Under the pieces are notes generated by a model. The model did not search any database, was not told where the DNA came from, and worked only from the letters and a program-made list of their open reading frames with translations. From contig NZ_JAGL01000001.1 of assembly GCF_000526635.1 (NCBI RefSeq), forward strand, positions 248,001 through 312,000: a stretch of 64,000 nt of DNA. The letters are read 5' to 3'. The translations under genes were made by a program, and so were the position numbers. Position 1 is the first letter of the stretch. Each line of letters starts with the position of its first letter. The stretch comes from Aminobacter sp. J41 (GTDB lineage: Bacteria > Pseudomonadota > Alphaproteobacteria > Rhizobiales > Rhizobiaceae). Shown here one piece after another: positions 1 through 8,479 of this stretch.

Positions 1-282
1 GACGTCGTAGCCGTCGATCTCGATGGTGCCCTGATCGACCGGGACGAGGCCCGTGACCATGTAGAAGCAGGTGGTCTTGCCGGCGCCGTTGGGGCCCAGC
101 AGCCCGACCGCCTCGCCGGCACGCACGCCGAAGGAGACGCCGCTGACGACCTGCCGGCCCTTGTAGCTCTTGGTCAGCCCGCGGGCGATCATCGTGCCGC
201 GGAAGCGGTCGCGGTCAGCAGCGCTTGGCGCGGCCGCCGGGGCGGCTGCCCCGGATCGACGAAGAAAGGCGGGAAACTTCAA
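1..282 (-). CDS. lptB: LPS export ABC transporter ATP-binding protein LptB (partial, C-terminus cut by window edge)
   Basis: Only the N-terminal third is present. It is the ATPase of the LptB2FG complex, which powers lipopolysaccharide extraction from the inner membrane. The protein shows [19 protein letters not shown] and then the Walker A motif GPNGAGKTT. Two starts are possible. An ATG at 192 begins [14 protein letters not shown] at 282 adds about 30 Ala/Pro-rich residues and has AAGG nine bases upstream; I prefer the TTG because an N-terminal extension is usual in rhizobial LptB and the spacing to lptA is then tight. It follows lptC and lptA on the same strand. The frame is the same as that of lptA, whose TGA lies three bases before the TTG. 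The start choice is inference. Confidence 0.85.
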   Translation of the reverse strand, partial: MKFPAFLRRSGAAAPAAAPSAADRDRFRGTMIARGLTKSYKGRQVVSGVSFGVRAGEAVGLLGPNGAGKTTCFYMVTGLVPVDQGTIEIDGYDV

Positions 283-285
283 GGA

Positions 286-834
286 TCAGCGCCTTTGCGA
301 ACCCGGGTTCAGGAGCATCTTGACCCGGCCGCCCGTCTGCTTGCCGCCGCAGCCGTCGAGCTGTGCCTGGCCGGTCGCCATCTGCACGGTGAGCTTGCAG
401 CCGACGATGACGTTATCGCCCTCGGTCAGCACGACTTCCTTGCCGGTCAGCACCAGCACCTCGGTGCGCATGTCGAAGCTGCCCTCGTCGCCGGTGGCGA
501 CCTGGTTCTCCGACTTCACATAGACCTTGCCCGAAACCTCGAGGCGGTCGATGTCGGCCTGGCCGGTCGTCGCCGAGCCGCCGCCCTTGTTGTTGTAGTA
601 GACCGTCATCTGGCCGGCGCGCAGCTGGGTCGGGCCCTGCACGACCGAGACGTTGCCGGTAAACAGCGCCAGGCCGTCGGCCTCGCGCACCTCGAGCCTG
701 TCGCTCTCGATCTGGATCGGTTTGCCGCCATCGAGCTTGATGCCCGTCATCCGGCCTTCCTGCGCAAACGAAATGCCACCAAGTGGCAGGAGCATCGCAG
801 CAGCCAGCAAGACCCCGCGGGTATCAATTCTCAT
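286..834 (-). CDS. lptA: LPS transport periplasmic protein LptA (OstA-like)
   Basis: This 182-residue secreted protein should form the periplasmic beta-jellyroll bridge that carries lipopolysaccharide from LptC to the outer-membrane LptD. The first 25 residues are a signal peptide ending near GGISFAQ. The mature part has the OstA-type pattern IQIESDRLEVREADGLALF followed by VVQGPTQLRAGQMTVYYNN. The start ATG at 834 overlaps the end of lptC by 11 bases and has GGAGGGAGGAGCC upstream. The length is normal for alphaproteobacterial LptA. Its position between lptC and lptB supports the name. Confidence 0.88.
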   Translation of the reverse strand: MRIDTRGVLLAAAMLLPLGGISFAQEGRMTGIKLDGGKPIQIESDRLEVREADGLALFTGNVSVVQGPTQLRAGQMTVYYNNKGGGSATTGQADIDRLEVSGKVYVKSENQVATGDEGSFDMRTEVLVLTGKEVVLTEGDNVIVGCKLTVQMATGQAQLDGCGGKQTGGRVKMLLNPGSQRR

Positions 835-1555
835 TGGCTCCTCCCTCTCCGGATTTCGCCGTCTGCAGCCGTTGCGGCTCGATTTCCATACGCACCCGCT
901 TGTCGAAGATCATGACCGCGCCGCGGTCACGCACCTGGAAGGAATCCGCTTCGATGCGAGCGCCAGACAGAGTTATGTCGACCGGGGTATCCGAGTCCAG
1001 ATTGCCGCCGCGAAAATCTACCTTTGCCGACTGCAGGACGGCGGTGATACCGGTGTCAGTGGACAGCTCGATCTTGTCGTTGAGGTTGAGCGTATTCGCC
1101 GTGCGGTCGAGCGTGCCGCTCTTTGCGGCAATGTTCACCCAGTTGGCATCGTCGAAGGGAAGCTTCGCCTCGATGCCCTCAAGGTCGATGATGTTGGTGT
1201 TGCCGAGGTCCTGCATGGCGCGCGATGCCGCCATCGAATACGGGCGGTCATTGCCGGTAAAGCCATCGAGCCGCGGATCGGACATGACGATGCGGCCGTC
1301 CTCGATCGCCGTGGCGCCAAGGTCAAACGACACGCCCAGCGGCGTCGCCAGCCACGACGTCGCAAAGAAGCCGACCGTCGCCATGACCGCCAGCGTCGGC
1401 AGGACGATCTTGAGGACGCGCACGCGGCGCGAATGGCGCTGCGCGTGGCTGAAGGCGGCTTCAACGCGGCTGGCCTGGGTGTGCGCGCGGGCGCCATGAG
1501 TGGGCGTCGTCTGCAGTCGCGCGTCGGGCGACCGTGCCGTAGCCGTATGGGTCAT
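824..1555 (-). CDS. lptC: LPS export protein LptC
   Basis: A 243-residue bitopic inner-membrane protein that receives lipopolysaccharide from LptB2FG and passes it to LptA. The N-terminus is cytoplasmic and basic (HAQRHSRRVRVLKIV). One transmembrane segment follows (about residues 48-70, LPTLAVMATVGFFATSWLA), then a periplasmic domain with LptC-like strands (DLEGIEAKLPFDD, ADSFQVRDRGAVMIF). I chose the ATG at 1555 (MTHTATARSPD) over a longer upstream reading, because the upstream extension lacks family character and would run through the promoter region shared with sppA. First gene of the lptC-lptA-lptB unit. Confidence 0.85.
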   Translation of the reverse strand: MTHTATARSPDARLQTTPTHGARAHTQASRVEAAFSHAQRHSRRVRVLKIVLPTLAVMATVGFFATSWLATPLGVSFDLGATAIEDGRIVMSDPRLDGFTGNDRPYSMAASRAMQDLGNTNIIDLEGIEAKLPFDDANWVNIAAKSGTLDRTANTLNLNDKIELSTDTGITAVLQSAKVDFRGGNLDSDTPVDITLSGARIEADSFQVRDRGAVMIFDKRVRMEIEPQRLQTAKSGEGGANEN

Positions 1556-1801
1556 GTTGTATCCGTTCTCCGAGCCTGCGCTCGCTGCGACAGCACAATA
1601 GCCGCCCTGCTCAGCGTCCCCTGGCGCGATCACACTCCAATATGGTGTTTTTTGGATGAGTTTGCGAGATGGCAATAGAGATACAGACCCGGTTTGGAAA
1701 GCGTTAACTTCCCAAACGGCACCCGCAAACACTTCCCGCGTCTATCAGCATCGACTAAAAGCTCCTCTCTGAAAGATGGGGCCGAACCAAAGAGGCGCAT
1801 C

Positions 1802-2770
1802 ATGGCTAACCGCGCAGACGACATCATCGACCGCAGGAGATTGCGGCGAAAGCTTACTTTCTGGCGGCTTTTCGGCCTGCTGGCACTGATTGTTGCTGTG
1901 GGTGCCTTTGCCTCCTGGGCAATGCGAGACCGCATGGGCACCGGCATCGCCCATATCGCCAAGGTCAGGATCGAAGGCACGATCACCGAAGATGACGAAT
2001 TGTTGAAGCGTCTCGACCGAATCCGGCAGGACGAGCAGGTCAAGGGCGTTATCGTCTGGATCAATTCGCCGGGGGGCACCACCGCCGGTGGCGAGGCGCT
2101 CTACGAGGCGATCCGCAAGCTCGCGGCGGAGAAGCCGGTGGTGGCGCAGGTGGGAACGCTGGCAGCTTCCGCCGGCTACATGATCGCCAGCGCCGCGGAC
2201 CAGATCGTCGCGCGCCAGTCGTCGATCGTGGGCTCCATTGGCGTGCTGGTGCAGTATCCGGACGTCACCGGCCTGATGGAGAACGTCGGCGTCAAGCTGG
2301 AGGGTGTCAAATCGTCGCCGCTCAAGGCAGAACCGTCACCGTTCAGCCCGACCACGGAAGAAGAGCGTGCGATGGTCCGCGCGCTGGTGATGGACAGCTA
2401 TGAATGGTTCATCGGCCTCGTCGGCGAGCGTCGCGGCATGTCGCGCGCAGAAGTGCTGCAGGTCGCGGACGGTTCTATCTTCACCGGCAGGCAGGCGCTG
2501 GAGCGCCGGCTGGTCGATGCGCTCGGCGGAGAGGAAAAGGCGATCGAGTGGCTTGCCGGCAAGGGCGTCGATGCGGAGCTCGCCGTGGTCGAGTGGAAGT
2601 CGACCGAGCGCCAAAGCCTGTTCTCGCCGCTTTCGCTGGCCGGGACCCTGGGCGCATTGCTCGGCCTCGATAAGCTGGGAGCCGATCTTGCCGCACGCAC
2701 CGGCGCCGACCGCATGTTCCTTGACGGGCTGTTGTCCGTCTGGCAACCTGCCCCGGGGCTGGGCGACTAA
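1802..2770 (+). CDS. sppA: signal peptide peptidase SppA, short (67K-half) form
   Basis: A 322-residue membrane-anchored S49 family serine peptidase that degrades leftover signal peptides at the inner membrane. A basic N-terminus precedes one transmembrane segment (about residues 20-40). The peptidase core has WINSPGG (87-93), the nucleophile Ser123 in LAASAGYM and the probable general base Lys175 in SSPLKAEPSPF, so the Ser/Lys dyad is intact. The start ATG at 1802 (MANRADDIIDRRRLRRK) is preferred; an upstream in-frame ATG would add 36 unlikely residues. It is divergent from lptC and lies 58 bp upstream of ihfB, a neighbour pair common in Hyphomicrobiales. Confidence 0.9.
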   Translation: MANRADDIIDRRRLRRKLTFWRLFGLLALIVAVGAFASWAMRDRMGTGIAHIAKVRIEGTITEDDELLKRLDRIRQDEQVKGVIVWINSPGGTTAGGEALYEAIRKLAAEKPVVAQVGTLAASAGYMIASAADQIVARQSSIVGSIGVLVQYPDVTGLMENVGVKLEGVKSSPLKAEPSPFSPTTEEERAMVRALVMDSYEWFIGLVGERRGMSRAEVLQVADGSIFTGRQALERRLVDALGGEEKAIEWLAGKGVDAELAVVEWKSTERQSLFSPLSLAGTLGALLGLDKLGADLAARTGADRMFLDGLLSVWQPAPGLGD

Positions 2771-2828
2771 AAGGCAAGTAAAATCACTTGGATAGTTGGA
2801 CCATGGCATTTGGCGGGAGCTGCCTACG

Positions 2829-3122
2829 ATGATCAAGTCTGAACTGGTACAAACCATCGCCAATCGCAATCCGCACCTGTTCCTTCGCGACGTCGAGAAC
2901 ATCGTCAATGCGATTTTCGAGGAGATCACCGAGGCGCTGGCCAAGGGCAACCGCGTAGAGCTGCGCGGATTCGGGGCATTTTCGGTGAAGAATCGCCCCG
3001 CGCGCGTCGGCCGCAATCCGCGCACCGGCGAATCCGTCGACGTCGAGGAGAAGTGGGTTCCGTTCTTCAAGACCGGCAAGGAGCTGCGCGAGCGGCTGAA
3101 CGCCACCGACGAAGACGAATAG
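2829..3122 (+). CDS. ihfB: integration host factor subunit beta
   Basis: A 97-residue DNA-bending protein of the HU/IHF family that pairs with IhfA. It begins [11 protein letters not shown]. The family signature spans the beta-arm region with [21 protein letters not shown], written here as positions 47-67, and the DNA-intercalating proline context GRNPRTGE is present. The start ATG at 2829 has GGGAG about nine bases upstream. The acidic tail (DEDE) is short. IhfB rather than HU is favoured by the [22 protein letters not shown]-type C-terminal pattern (here [17 protein letters not shown]) and by its position after sppA and before lapA. Confidence 0.95.
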   Translation: MIKSELVQTIANRNPHLFLRDVENIVNAIFEEITEALAKGNRVELRGFGAFSVKNRPARVGRNPRTGESVDVEEKWVPFFKTGKELRERLNATDEDE

Positions 3123-3152
3123 GAAGACGGGCGACGACGCCAGGAAATGCAC

Positions 3153-3485
3153 ATGCTCAACCGCTTCATCACCGTCGTCGTCCTGATTCCGCTCGCGGTC
3201 ATCCTGATCGCCCTTGCCGTGGCCAACCGGGCGCCGACAAGCTTTACGATCGATCCGTTCAACCCCGGCAATCCGGGGCTGACGATCACGCTTCCGCTGT
3301 TCGTGCTTCTTTTCATCGCGCTGGCGATCGGCCTGATCATCGGCTCGCTCGCGACCTGGCTGCGCCAGGGCCGCTACCGCAAGCTCGCGCGCAAGCGCGA
3401 CGCAGAGCTCGCCGCTGTGCAGAAGGCAACGCCGGCGCCGGCTGCACCCGTCGATGCGCGGGCACTTCCTCGTCCCAACGCCTGA
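3153..3485 (+). CDS. LapA-domain (DUF1049) inner-membrane protein
   Basis: A small, roughly 110-residue membrane protein of the lipopolysaccharide assembly protein A (LapA/YciS) type. Two hydrophobic segments are visible (VVVLIPLAVILIALAVANR and LFVLLFIALAIGLIIGSLAT), separated by about 25 residues. A basic stretch follows (RQGRYRKLARKRDAEL), and the tail is Ala/Pro-rich. I favour the ATG at 3153 over the one at 3147, because AGGAA then sits seven bases upstream. It lies 30 bp after ihfB, as is usual in this order. In enterobacteria LapA works with LapB to control LpxC turnover; that role is only inferred here. Confidence 0.75.
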   Translation: MLNRFITVVVLIPLAVILIALAVANRAPTSFTIDPFNPGNPGLTITLPLFVLLFIALAIGLIIGSLATWLRQGRYRKLARKRDAELAAVQKATPAPAAPVDARALPRPNA

Positions 3486-3494
3486 GAAGGCTTC

Positions 3495-4457
3495 ATGCTG
3501 AACATTTCCGCTTCTGACGTCGATCGCAGCCTGACCTATTCGGGGCTCGTCGAAACCCTCCGCAATGCGTTCCGCGAAGGCGCGATCCAGCCGGTGCGGC
3601 ATCACCACACGGTCGAGCATCCGCAGGGAGCCGACTCCACGCTGCTGCTGATGCCGGCCTGGACCGACTTTGCCAACAGCGCCTCGGGCGACGGGCATAT
3701 CGGCGTCAAGATCGTTACCGTCTCGCCGGACAACAACGCGATCGGCAAGCCGGCCGTGATGGGCGTCTATCTCCTCCTCGACGGCAAGACCGGCGAGCCG
3801 CTCGCGCTGATCGACGGGCAGCGGCTGACCACCTGGCGCACCGCCTGCGCCTCCGCGCTCGCCGCCACCTATCTCGCGCGCGAAGACGCCTCGAAGCTGC
3901 TGGTGATCGGCGCCGGCGCGCTGTCGCCGTTCCTGGCCCGTGCCCATTCGGCCGTGCGTCCCATCAGAGAAATCCGCATCTGGAACCGCACCAGAAGCCG
4001 CGCCGAAGCGGTAGCCGAGAGCCTGAAGGCCGAGGGGCTGAACGTGTCGGTTGCCGATGATCTCGATGAGTCAGTCGGCTGGGCCGACATCGTCTCATCG
4101 GCGACGATTTCCGATGCGCCGCTGGTGAAGGGCGAATTTTTGAAGCCCGGCACCCACGTCGACCTCGTCGGCGCCTTCACGCCGACGCTGCGCGAAAGCG
4201 ATGACGCGGCCGTCGCCAGGGCGCGGGTCTATGTCGACACCCGCGCGGGCGCCACCAAGGAGGCCGGCGACATCGTCCGGGCAATTGCTTCCGGCGTGCT
4301 CACTTCGGAAGGAATCGTCGGCGACCTGTTCGAGCTGACGCGCGGGAAGGCGCAGGGCCGCCAGAGTGCTGACGAAATTACCCTGTTCAAGTCGGTTGGT
4401 GCGGCGCTGGAAGATCTCGCCGCCGGAATCGCGGTCTACCGGGCGATGAAGGGCTGA
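3495..4457 (+). CDS. ornithine cyclodeaminase / mu-crystallin family protein
   Basis: A 320-residue NAD-binding protein of the OCD/Mu-crystallin fold. The Rossmann segment is SKLLVIGAGALSPFLARAH (about residues 134-152). Other family landmarks are HHHTVEHPQ near residue 35, GKPAVMGVYLLLDGKTGEPLALIDG (positions about 82-106), and GTHVDLVGAFTP. Substrates in this family vary: ornithine, alanine, lysine, ketimines. The exact reaction cannot be read from sequence. The start ATG at 3495 has GAAGG eight bases upstream, and the gene follows the LapA-type gene by nine bases, suggesting co-transcription with ihfB. Confidence 0.8.
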   Translation: MLNISASDVDRSLTYSGLVETLRNAFREGAIQPVRHHHTVEHPQGADSTLLLMPAWTDFANSASGDGHIGVKIVTVSPDNNAIGKPAVMGVYLLLDGKTGEPLALIDGQRLTTWRTACASALAATYLAREDASKLLVIGAGALSPFLARAHSAVRPIREIRIWNRTRSRAEAVAESLKAEGLNVSVADDLDESVGWADIVSSATISDAPLVKGEFLKPGTHVDLVGAFTPTLRESDDAAVARARVYVDTRAGATKEAGDIVRAIASGVLTSEGIVGDLFELTRGKAQGRQSADEITLFKSVGAALEDLAAGIAVYRAMKG

Positions 4458-4520
4458 CGCGTTGCGGCCCGGCTGGCGCTGTGGCAGAAGCGCGAACAGC
4501 CAGACATCCGGAGCAGACGC

Positions 4521-5495
4521 TTGAAAGCCCCGCGCGACAAACGCAATGACAGTCAGAACGCCGCCCCGCGCCGCGAAATCGTGCGGCGCCCGGGCGCGCT
4601 GCCGGCCGAAACGCTGCCGCTGATCCTGACCGTCGAACCCAATGCAGACTATGCGCTGCTCGACTCGGGCGACGGCCGCAAGCTCGAGCAGTACGGCCCC
4701 TACCGCATCGACCGGCCCGAGGGCCAGGCGATCTGGAAGCGCGCGCTGCCCGAAAGGGAATGGGCCAAGGCCGACGCGATCTTCACCGGCGACACCGACG
4801 AGGAAGGCATGGGCCGCTGGCGCTTCCCCAAGGCGCCGCTCGGCGAAACCTGGCCGATGCGCTTTGACGACACCGACTATCTCGGGCGCTTCACCTCGTT
4901 CCGCCATGTCGGCGTCTTCCCCGAGCAGGCGACGCACTGGCACTTCATGGAAGAGCTGATCCGCAAGGCGAAGCGCCCGGTCAGGGTGCTGAACCTCTTC
5001 GGCTATACCGGCCTTGCCTCGCTGGTCGCGGCCCGGGCGGGCGCAGAGGTCACCCATGTCGACGCGTCGAAGAAGGCGATCGGCTGGGCGCGCGAAAACC
5101 AGGAGCTCGCCCGTCTCACCGACAAGCCGATCCGCTGGATCTGCGACGACGCGATGAAGTTCGTCGAGCGCGAGGAGCGCCGCGGCAGCCGCTACGACAT
5201 CATCCTGTTCGACCCGCCTGCCTATGGCCGCGGACCGAAGGGCGAGGTCTGGCAGCTGTTCGACCACCTGCCGGCGATGGCGGATGTGTGCCGCGAGATT
5301 TTGACGCCGAAGCCGCTCGCCGTCGTGCTGACCGCCTATTCGATCCGCGCCTCGTTCTTTGCGATCCACACGCTGATGCGCGACACTTTCGCCGGTATGG
5401 GCGGGCGCGTGGAATCGGGCGAGCTGGTCATCCGCGAAAAATCCGCCGGCCGCGTGCTGTCGACCTCGTTGTTCTCGCGCTGGGTCGCGGAATGA
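4521..5495 (+). CDS. class I SAM-dependent (RlmI-like) methyltransferase
   Basis: A 324-residue S-adenosylmethionine-dependent methyltransferase resembling the 23S rRNA cytosine methyltransferases of COG1092. The SAM-binding loop is NLFGYTGLASLVAARAGAEV (from about residue 158), followed by the acidic ribose contact THVDAS. The catalytic-type motif DPPAYGRGPKGE lies near 231. The start is a TTG at 4521 with GGAG eight bases upstream. The first ATG downstream (4642) would remove about 40 residues, including family sequence. It stands 63 bp after the cyclodeaminase-like gene. The target RNA position is not known. Confidence 0.75.
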   Translation: MKAPRDKRNDSQNAAPRREIVRRPGALPAETLPLILTVEPNADYALLDSGDGRKLEQYGPYRIDRPEGQAIWKRALPEREWAKADAIFTGDTDEEGMGRWRFPKAPLGETWPMRFDDTDYLGRFTSFRHVGVFPEQATHWHFMEELIRKAKRPVRVLNLFGYTGLASLVAARAGAEVTHVDASKKAIGWARENQELARLTDKPIRWICDDAMKFVEREERRGSRYDIILFDPPAYGRGPKGEVWQLFDHLPAMADVCREILTPKPLAVVLTAYSIRASFFAIHTLMRDTFAGMGGRVESGELVIREKSAGRVLSTSLFSRWVAE

Positions 5496-5567
5496 GGTTC
5501 GGTGCGGCGGGACGGGAGCCGACCGGACGGTCGCCGCGCAGAGCGCTGGCAACCGGTGCCAGTTGTA

Positions 5568-5757
5568 CCCCCACCCCTAACCCCTCCCCACAAGGGGGAG
5601 GGGAACGTTGGCAGGTTTCCCCGGTCTCGCGGTGGCGAGGTTTCTGGGTGGGGCGGTGGGCTTTGGTCGTGAGGGCCCACTATCCGTCCAACCCACGGGT
5701 TGATGAGCGACATCTCCGATCCCCCTCCCCCTCGTGGGGAGGGGTTAGGGGTGGGGG
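5568..5757. repeat. inverted pair of GGGGAGGGG palindromes bounding a 190-bp element
   Basis: This lies in the 523-bp gene-free stretch between the methyltransferase and the SpoU gene. The left arm (5568-5604) reads CCCCCACCCCTAACCCCTCC and continues to GAGGGG. The right arm (5721-5757) is its near reverse complement. Each arm contains its own short hairpin (CCCCTCCCC / GGGGAGGGG). The enclosed core of about 116 bp has no recognisable gene. Closely matching arms occur at 5961-5997 and four times in the ccmA-ccmB gap. The core differs from the one in the ccm gap, although the ten bases next to the left arm (AACGTTGGCA) recur there in reverse complement. Confidence 0.8.
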
Positions 5758-5960
5758 TAGGGGTGGGGGTATCGTTCCCACACCCCGTCAGCAAATGTTG
5801 ATGAGGAAGCCTGTCTGCCCGGGGACACGACTGGCCATAAGTGACGTGACAAGATCCCCGAAGGCGTTGTGGCGCATTGACGACCCAGCTCGTTCGGCGC
5901 AGCAAGGTCCCGTGCAGCGGGCGCAGCAGAGTTTGAAAGACGAGGACAGACCTCTCCGAT

Positions 5961-5997
5961 CCCCCTCCCCCTTGTGGGGAGGGGCTAGGGGTGGGGG
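5961..5997. repeat. single arm of the GGGGAGGGG palindrome family
   Basis: This copy matches the right arm at 5721-5757 apart from two bases. It is preceded by the same octamer, TCTCCGAT. It has no inverted partner further downstream, so it is either a solo arm or the distal end of a nested copy sharing the left arm at 5568. It ends 21 bp before the start codon of the SpoU methyltransferase gene and would fold within that gene's 5' leader if transcribed. Confidence 0.75.
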
Positions 5998-6018
5998 TCC
6001 ATTCGAGGAAATCCATCC

Positions 6019-6864
6019 ATGAGCGGTGAAGAGCAAAGACGCGTCGGGCAGGTGAAGGAGGTCACGAGCCTCTCCAACCCTATCGTCAAGGACATCCGCG
6101 CGCTGGCGATGAAGAAGTTTCGCGATGTCCAGGACGCCTTTATGGCCGAAGGGCTGAAGCTGGTCATCGACGCGATGGAGCTCGGCTGGACGATCCGCAC
6201 GCTGGTGTTCGCCAAGAACCAGCGTGGAAACGCCGCCGTCGAGAAGATAGCGGCCAAGACATTTGCCGCCGGCGGGCTGGTGCTGGAAGTGTCGGAAAAG
6301 GTGCTCGGCGCCATCACCCGCAAGGACAACCCGCAGATGGTGCTGGGTGTCTTCAAGCAGCGCTGGATGCCGCTAAAGGACATTCGCCCCGAGGGCAACG
6401 ACGTCTATGTCGCGCTCGACCGGGTGCGCGATCCCGGCAATCTCGGCACCATCATCCGCACCGCCGACGCGGTCGGAGCCAAGGGCGTCATCCTGATCGG
6501 CGACACGACCGACCCGTTTTCGCTCGAGACCGTGCGCGCGACGATGGGCTCGATCTTCGCGGTGCCGGTGACCAAGACCAATGTCGACAACTTCCTTGCC
6601 TGGCGCAAGGCGAGCGGCGCGCGCCTGTTCGGCACGCATCTGAAAGGCTCCGTCGACTACCGCCAGCCGAAATATGATGGCGGGCCGGTGATCCTGATGA
6701 TGGGCAACGAGCAGCAGGGCCTGCCTGACCAGCTCGCCGCGGCCTGCGACCAGCTGATCCGCATTCCGCAGACCGGCCGCGCCGATTCGTTGAACCTGGC
6801 GGTTGCCACCGGCGTTGCTCTCTACGAAATCCGGCGGCATGCGCTGCCATCAGGCGGCGTATAG
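6019..6864 (+). CDS. TrmH/SpoU-family RNA 2'-O-ribose methyltransferase
   Basis: A 281-residue SPOUT-class methyltransferase with an N-terminal substrate-binding domain (roughly 1-110) and a C-terminal trefoil-knot domain. Motif 1 is [20 protein letters not shown] around residues 136-155 with the conserved Asn141 and Arg145. Motif 2 is [11 protein letters not shown], and motif 3 is [17 protein letters not shown]. These are the three SpoU signatures for 2'-O-methylation of rRNA or tRNA. The ATG at 6019 follows GAGGAAATCCATCC. It lies seven bases upstream of lspA. The specific target nucleotide is not predictable. Confidence 0.85.
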   Translation: MSGEEQRRVGQVKEVTSLSNPIVKDIRALAMKKFRDVQDAFMAEGLKLVIDAMELGWTIRTLVFAKNQRGNAAVEKIAAKTFAAGGLVLEVSEKVLGAITRKDNPQMVLGVFKQRWMPLKDIRPEGNDVYVALDRVRDPGNLGTIIRTADAVGAKGVILIGDTTDPFSLETVRATMGSIFAVPVTKTNVDNFLAWRKASGARLFGTHLKGSVDYRQPKYDGGPVILMMGNEQQGLPDQLAAACDQLIRIPQTGRADSLNLAVATGVALYEIRRHALPSGGV

Positions 6865-6871
6865 GCTCTTC

Positions 6872-7360
6872 ATGAAGGCACTCCTTTTCCCCTACGGGCT
6901 CATCGCGATCCTCTCTGTGATCGTCGACCAGGCGATCAAGTTCGCCGTCGAGGCGTATCTGCCGATGCATGAAGGAGTGCCGGTGCTGCCGTTCCTCGCG
7001 CTCTATCGCACGCACAATACTGGCATCGCCTTCTCGATGATGTCGGACTTCGGTTCGCTCGGCCTCGTCGTCATCACGCTGGCGGTGACCGCCTTCGTCA
7101 TCTGGATCGCGGCGCGCACCGACGAGAAGCAGGTGCTGGCGCGGCTGGGCTTTGCGCTGATCGTCGGCGGCGCGATCGGCAATTTGATCGACCGCGTCTG
7201 GCTCGGCTACGTGGTCGACTACGTGCTTTTCCACCTGCCGACCTGGTCGTTTGCGGTGTTCAACCTCGCCGACGCCTTCATTTCGGTCGGCGCTGCACTG
7301 GTGGTGCTGGATGAGTTCATCGTCTGGCGCAGAAGCAAGAGCGCACAGCGAAACGGTTGA
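6872..7360 (+). CDS. lspA: lipoprotein signal peptidase (signal peptidase II)
   Basis: A 162-residue aspartic peptidase of the inner membrane that removes signal peptides from diacylglyceryl-modified prolipoproteins. Four hydrophobic segments are visible. The conserved blocks are VDQAIKF (18-24), THNTGIAFS (47-55), [19 protein letters not shown] (99-117) and FNLADAFI (130-137). The catalytic pair is Asp116 and Asp134. The start ATG at 6872 gives a protein of standard length; the longer frame upstream overlaps the end of the SpoU gene. It is probably transcribed with that gene. Confidence 0.95.
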   Translation: MKALLFPYGLIAILSVIVDQAIKFAVEAYLPMHEGVPVLPFLALYRTHNTGIAFSMMSDFGSLGLVVITLAVTAFVIWIAARTDEKQVLARLGFALIVGGAIGNLIDRVWLGYVVDYVLFHLPTWSFAVFNLADAFISVGAALVVLDEFIVWRRSKSAQRNG

Positions 7361-7414
7361 CCCTGCGACAGGCGGCGGCCAAACTCGCGGGCAAATGCCT
7401 CACGAGGAAGCCTC

Positions 7415-8410
7415 ATGTCCGAACGTTTCACCGCGTTGCTCGTTTCGCAGGACGAAGCAAAGAACCAGACCAACGCCATTGTCGAACTGACCGACGCGGA
7501 TCTGATGGAAGGCGACGTCACCGTCGCCGTCGAAGCCACCACGGTCAACTACAAGGACGGGCTTGCGATCACCGGCAAGGCGCCGGTGATCCGGCGCTGG
7601 CCGCTGATCCCCGGCATTGACTTTGCCGGCACGGTCATCTCCTCCGAAAATCCGAACTGGAAGCCCGGCGACAAGGTCGTCCTCAACGGCTGGGGCGTCG
7701 GCGAGACGCATCACGGCGCCTATGCAAAGCGCGCCCGCGTCAAAGGCGAGTGGCTGGTGCCGCTGCCGGCCAGCATGTCACCGATCGACGCGATGATCGT
7801 GGGCACCGCCGGCTACACCGCCATGCTGTGCGTGATGGCGCTGGAGCGGCACGGCATCGTGCCGGAGCGCGGGCCGGTGATCGTCACCGGTGCCGCCGGC
7901 GGCGTCGGCTCGGTCGCGATCTCGATCCTGTCAAAGCTCGGCTATCACGTCATCGCCTCGACGGGCCGCCCGTCCGAGCACGAATACCTGAAGCAGCTGG
8001 GTGCGGTTGAGGTGATCGAGCGCGCGGAACTGACCAACCCGGCGCGGCCGCTCGGCAAGGAGCGCTGGGCAGGCGGCGTCGACACGGTTGGCAGCCATAC
8101 GCTCGCCAACGTCCTGTCGATGACCAAATATGGCGGCGCGGTCGCGGCCTGCGGCCTTGCCGGCGGCATGGACCTGCCATCAAGCGTTGCCCCGTTCATC
8201 CTGCGCGGCGTTTCGCTGCTTGGCGTCGATTCGGTGATGGCGCCGCGCGAGCTGCGGCTGGAAGCCTGGCAGCGGATCGAGAAGGATCTCGACCGCGAGC
8301 ACCTGCGCGCGATCTCCACGCTAATGCCGTTCGACGCGATCGAAAACGCGGCGCATGACATCATCGAAGGCAAGGTTCGCGGCCGTCTCGTCATCGACAT
8401 GACGGCGTAA
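7415..8410 (+). CDS. MDR-family NADPH:quinone / acrylyl-CoA reductase-like oxidoreductase
   Basis: A 331-residue zinc-free medium-chain dehydrogenase/reductase. The N-terminal catalytic domain has [20 protein letters not shown] and GIDFAGTV, a pattern typical of the AcuI/YhdH group. The cofactor domain has [20 protein letters not shown] (about residues 153-172) and [17 protein letters not shown]. AcuI reduces acrylyl-CoA to propionyl-CoA, but many homologues have only been assigned by similarity, so the substrate is left open. The start ATG at 7415 has CACGAGGAAGCCTC just upstream. It stands alone between lspA and the sensor kinase. Confidence 0.75.
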   Translation: MSERFTALLVSQDEAKNQTNAIVELTDADLMEGDVTVAVEATTVNYKDGLAITGKAPVIRRWPLIPGIDFAGTVISSENPNWKPGDKVVLNGWGVGETHHGAYAKRARVKGEWLVPLPASMSPIDAMIVGTAGYTAMLCVMALERHGIVPERGPVIVTGAAGGVGSVAISILSKLGYHVIASTGRPSEHEYLKQLGAVEVIERAELTNPARPLGKERWAGGVDTVGSHTLANVLSMTKYGGAVAACGLAGGMDLPSSVAPFILRGVSLLGVDSVMAPRELRLEAWQRIEKDLDREHLRAISTLMPFDAIENAAHDIIEGKVRGRLVIDMTA

Positions 8411-8479
8411 AGGCGAAATCGCTAAAATTGTAGCGGCGGGCCACAACCTTCCCTAAGCGTTATGCCGTAGGGTCATGGC

